A stretch of 9,292 nucleotides of DNA from an uncultured Solobacterium sp. (GTDB taxonomy: Bacteria > Bacillota_I > Bacilli_A > Erysipelotrichales > Erysipelotrichaceae), in assembly GCA_937895985.1 (NCBI GenBank), contig CALBKL010000246.1:1-9292 (forward strand), in the 5' to 3' direction. The position numbers and the translations under genes are program-made. Under the pieces are notes generated by a model. The model ran no database searches. It was given only the letters and a program-made list of their open reading frames with translations, and was not told where the DNA came from. Of the stretch, positions 7,274-9,292 are shown one piece after another; the stretch's first letter is position 1, and every line of letters begins with the position of its first letter.

Positions 7274-7280
7274 ATATGAT
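7272..7280 (+). promoter_or_regulatory. Predicted promoter of phosphoesterase-fold gene
   Basis: TGATATGAT on the plus strand is an extended -10 (TGN before TATGAT, five of six consensus bases). It would give a transcript start near 7287, with the GAGG ribosome binding site just inside the mRNA. The -35 region is weak. Confidence 0.4.
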
Positions 7281-7300
7281 TATACACGCGAGGAAAACAC

Positions 7301-8350
7301 ATGAAACAAATACAAAAGATATTACTGATTTTAGGGATTATATTCGGTTTGGTTTTATATCTATTAGTAGATGCCTTCTTGCTTGCTCCAAGAAAGTTTA
7401 CGGTACGCTACCAGACACTCACATCCGATAAGATTCCACAAGATCTTAATAACACCAAAATCTTATTTGTCTCTGATATCTACTATGGTAACCACATGAA
7501 TCAAAGTCGTTTGCAAAAGCTAGTAGATACAATCAATCGTATCGCTCCTGATGCAGTGGTATTTGGTGGTGACATCTATGCACCTAATGCAACTATCACT
7601 ACCGAAACAGATGGTGAAGTCGCTACTGCCCTATCTTCCATTAAAGCTCGACTAGGAAAATTTGCAGTATTAGGCGATCAAGATACTGCTACTGCCGATA
7701 TTAAGTCTCACGTCTTATCTATTTTACAAACTGCAAACTTTGAAGTTATCTCTAATAGTTCTGTATCCATTCATAATGGTTCATCTGGATTTATTTCTTT
7801 AGTCGGACTAGAGAATGAATTGAATAGTACACCTGATGTTAACGCTGCTTACGCAAACATCAGTAGTGAAAATTATGTCATTTCGGTATGTCATACACCA
7901 GATACAGCATCTCTTGTACCACTTGATACGACAGACTACTTCCTAGCAGGTCATTCTCTAGGTGGACAAGCATACTACTTCTTAGGAGCCTATTATGCAC
8001 CTGATAAGGCAGTAAACTACTTGCGTGGAAAACACTTGATCCAAAATACATTCGTACTTGATATTTCAAATGGTGTAGGTACGATTGGTGTCGATATGCG
8101 TTTCTTAAGTCCAGCTGAAGTTGTATGTTATACATTAAAGTCAGCAGCTCCAGCAACAGAAACAAATACAACACCAGGAACATACAATGATAATCCACAA
8201 GCAACACCTACACCAGAACCAACGATAGAACCTACTCCAGAGGCTACGATTGAGCCTACCCCTACACCAGAGGTAGTTCCAACACCAACGCCAACACCTG
8301 TAGTTGATCCTAACGCTACACCAACACCTGTTCCAACCGTAGCACCATAA
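7301..8350 (+). CDS. Membrane-anchored calcineurin-like phosphoesterase-fold protein
   Basis: This 349-residue protein has three parts. Residues about 7-28 form one hydrophobic segment (signal anchor), so the bulk is probably outside the cell. Residues about 52-280 form a metallophosphoesterase fold like YkuE/YaeI. Residues about 283-349 form a Pro/Thr/Glu-rich tail that probably spans or extends into the cell wall; no LPXTG sorting signal follows. The five family motifs can be aligned but several residues are changed: D-x-H is DIY (59-61), GD is kept (GGD, Asp91), GNH[DE] is GDQD (125-128), the lone His is kept (His198 in CHTPD), and GHxH is GHSL (217-220). Loss of the catalytic His (Gln127) and two metal-ligand His residues makes normal phosphatase activity doubtful. 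The ATG follows GAGG by seven bases. The gene is divergent from the HAD gene and ends at a hairpin terminator. Confidence 0.88.
   Translation: MKQIQKILLILGIIFGLVLYLLVDAFLLAPRKFTVRYQTLTSDKIPQDLNNTKILFVSDIYYGNHMNQSRLQKLVDTINRIAPDAVVFGGDIYAPNATITTETDGEVATALSSIKARLGKFAVLGDQDTATADIKSHVLSILQTANFEVISNSSVSIHNGSSGFISLVGLENELNSTPDVNAAYANISSENYVISVCHTPDTASLVPLDTTDYFLAGHSLGGQAYYFLGAYYAPDKAVNYLRGKHLIQNTFVLDISNGVGTIGVDMRFLSPAEVVCYTLKSAAPATETNTTPGTYNDNPQATPTPEPTIEPTPEATIEPTPTPEVVPTPTPTPVVDPNATPTPVPTVAP
8201..8347 (+). repeat. Pro/Thr-rich coding repeat (surface tail)
   Basis: This stretch encodes residues 301-349, a low-complexity run of PTPE, PTIE, PTPT and PTPV units such as EPTIEPTPEATIEPTPTPE. At the DNA level it repeats variants of CCTACACCAGA and CCAACACCAACG. 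Tails like this are known in Gram-positive cell-surface proteins, where they extend a domain through the wall. Their copy number can vary by slippage. Confidence 0.85.
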
Positions 8351-8364
8351 TAATCATAAACAAC

Positions 8365-8388
8365 AAATCCACCAAAAGGTGGATTTTA
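8365..8388. terminator. Shared bidirectional terminator
   Basis: A perfect 9-bp stem (AAATCCACC with GGTGGATTT) around an AAAA loop lies between two converging genes, 15 bp after the plus-strand stop and 8 bp before the end of the minus-strand gene. T-rich sequence follows on both strands, so it can serve both. Confidence 0.75.
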
Positions 8389-8395
8389 TCATGTC

Positions 8396-9070
8396 TTATT
8401 CAATTGTCGGAAATGTACTACGATCATCCAAATAAACTGGCGCTTCAATCATGCATTCATGTTCTGTTGCAAACTGAAATTCAATTAACACAGTTTTCGC
8501 AACTCCGCCAACATGGTCATAGGCAAACATCAGCCTTACCGGTAACATACCCACTCTACTAGCATATTGATATAACTCATTATATCTACTTGCACGATGT
8601 ACAAGATAGAATGAACCGTTTAACTTTAGCAAACGTTTCACCGCTGTAAATAGTTCGCTAAGCGGTAAATTTTCTTCATGCCGACCTGCTCTTTTATATT
8701 GATTTACATTCATCAAGTTTTGATTGGTTGTAGAAAAGTATGGTGGATTACATGCAATGACATCAAAGGGCTGATCTTTATAATCTTGAATCTTGCATGC
8801 ATGTAATTGAGCATCTACTTGATAACGCTCTAAATTTTGTCTTGTTAGTTCAAATACTTCCGAAAACAAATCTACCCCTACCAGTTCTTTCGGTTTTCGT
8901 AATGATGCATACAGTAAGATAGCACCTGTATTACAACCAATCTCAAGAAAGCGATGTTGGTGTTTGATACGCAGAAATCGTCCAAGTAACTCCGTATCAG
9001 AGTTCATACGGTAGAACTCGTCCCCTTGATTGATAAGAAATTCTGTTCCGCCTAAATAATCAAGCTTCAT
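8396..9070 (-). CDS. trmN6: tRNA1(Val) adenine-37 N6-methyltransferase family
   Basis: This class I SAM-dependent methyltransferase (224 residues) belongs to the TrmN6/YfiC (YabB in Bacillus) family, whose Escherichia coli member methylates A37 of tRNA1-Val. The SAM-binding motif I is FLEIGCNTGAI (41-51), an acidic residue ends the second strand in VGVDL (64-68), and the amino-methyltransferase motif NPPY is at 108-111 within DVIACNPPYF. The early segment NSDTELLGRFL matches the family's usual lead-in before motif I. Exact tRNA target in this organism is inferred from family only. The ATG lies inside the end of the histidine kinase gene (11-bp overlap), with AAGGGA upstream, which suggests translational coupling. 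The GIY-YIG endonuclease and rsmI neighbours usual for yabB in Bacillus are not present here. Confidence 0.9.
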   Translation of the reverse strand: MKLDYLGGTEFLINQGDEFYRMNSDTELLGRFLRIKHQHRFLEIGCNTGAILLYASLRKPKELVGVDLFSEVFELTRQNLERYQVDAQLHACKIQDYKDQPFDVIACNPPYFSTTNQNLMNVNQYKRAGRHEENLPLSELFTAVKRLLKLNGSFYLVHRASRYNELYQYASRVGMLPVRLMFAYDHVGGVAKTVLIEFQFATEHECMIEAPVYLDDRSTFPTIE

Positions 9071-9292
9071 GTGTTTCCCTTAGTTCAAACCAAAATGTTG
9101 AACCCTTTCCAACAATACTCGTAACACCATACTGTGCATCATGTGCATCTAAGATTGCTTTGACAATCGCTAGACCTAAACCTGTATTTAACTGATTCCG
9201 TGAGAAAGAACGCGATGTTTTATGATAACGATCCCATACGTATGGTAGTTCACTTTCAGGAATCCCTTCACCATTATCTCGTATCTCAAAGT
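9060..9292 (-). CDS. Sensor histidine kinase, C-terminal fragment
   Basis: Only the last 76 residues are inside the window; the gene continues beyond 9292. They form the end of a GHKL-type ATPase domain: the G1 box DNGEGIP (5-11), the F-box-like segment with VWDRYHK (18-24), the G2 box TGLGLAIVK (36-44) and the G3 box GKGSTFWFEL (61-70), followed by a short tail and TGA. This is the ATP-binding part of a two-component sensor kinase that would phosphorylate a response regulator on aspartate. The partner regulator, sensor domain and phosphorylated His are not visible. The stop lies inside the start of the methyltransferase gene (11-bp overlap), so both are in one transcript. Confidence 0.93.
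   Translation of the reverse strand, partial: FEIRDNGEGIPESELPYVWDRYHKTSRSFSRNQLNTGLGLAIVKAILDAHDAQYGVTSIVGKGSTFWFELRETHEA

Noticed and set aside
7249..7431. Plus-strand small open frame at the divergent promoter region
   Set aside because: It covers the promoter and ribosome binding site of the phosphoesterase-fold gene and then overlaps that gene in another frame.
7878..8207. Minus-strand open frame of 109 codons inside the phosphoesterase-fold gene
   Set aside because: It is antisense to a gene with clear motifs, and its product has no recognisable features.
8201..8347. Possible CRISPR or non-coding tandem repeat
   Set aside because: The repetition follows codons for Pro, Thr and Glu within an open frame; units are irregular and there are no spacers.

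Overview
This window reads as chromosomal DNA from a low-GC Gram-positive bacterium (Firmicutes/Bacillota). The evidence is strong AGGAG-type ribosome binding sites, a T-box-controlled leuS, an scpA-scpB pair, a lipobox lipoprotein of a family common in gut Firmicutes, and many extended -10 promoters. Features of LeuRS, the lipoprotein and the proline/threonine-tailed surface protein fit Erysipelotrichia or a nearby gut/oral lineage, but that placement is an impression, not a demonstration. There are no mobile elements, CRISPR arrays, tRNAs or rRNAs.

Layout (most genes are on the minus strand, so they are read from right to left). 9060-9292 holds the C-terminal end of a sensor histidine kinase that continues outside the window. 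Its stop overlaps the start of a TrmN6/YabB-type tRNA adenine-N6 methyltransferase (8396-9070). A hairpin at 8365-8388 ends both this unit and the convergent plus-strand gene 7301-8350. That gene encodes a membrane-anchored, calcineurin-like phosphoesterase-fold protein with a long Pro/Thr-rich tail. It shares a 65-bp divergent promoter region, containing a small palindrome, with a minus-strand pair: a NagD-like HAD protein (6468-7235) and a NifX/NifB-C-terminal-like cofactor protein (6099-6446).

Next comes leuS (3436-5835). It is preceded by its own promoter and a complete tRNA-Leu T-box leader (5855-6060, specifier CUC, antitermination sequence UGGU) and ends in a hairpin terminator at its stop codon. 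A new extended -10 promoter then drives a compact operon: scpA, scpB, a DUF4358-like lipoprotein and purB (108-3336), which ends at a terminator at 51-86.

Functionally the window is mostly housekeeping: chromosome condensation (ScpAB with SMC), purine synthesis (PurB), leucyl-tRNA charging and tRNA modification. The most unusual part is the centre. The two divergently transcribed phosphatase-fold proteins have both lost core catalytic residues: the HAD protein in motifs I, III and IV, and the phosphoesterase in three of its metal/catalytic motifs. They therefore look like a head-to-head pair of pseudo- or re-purposed phosphatases under shared control. Other points of interest are the KMGKR version of the LeuRS KMSKS loop and the coupling of a lipoprotein gene and purB to scpAB.
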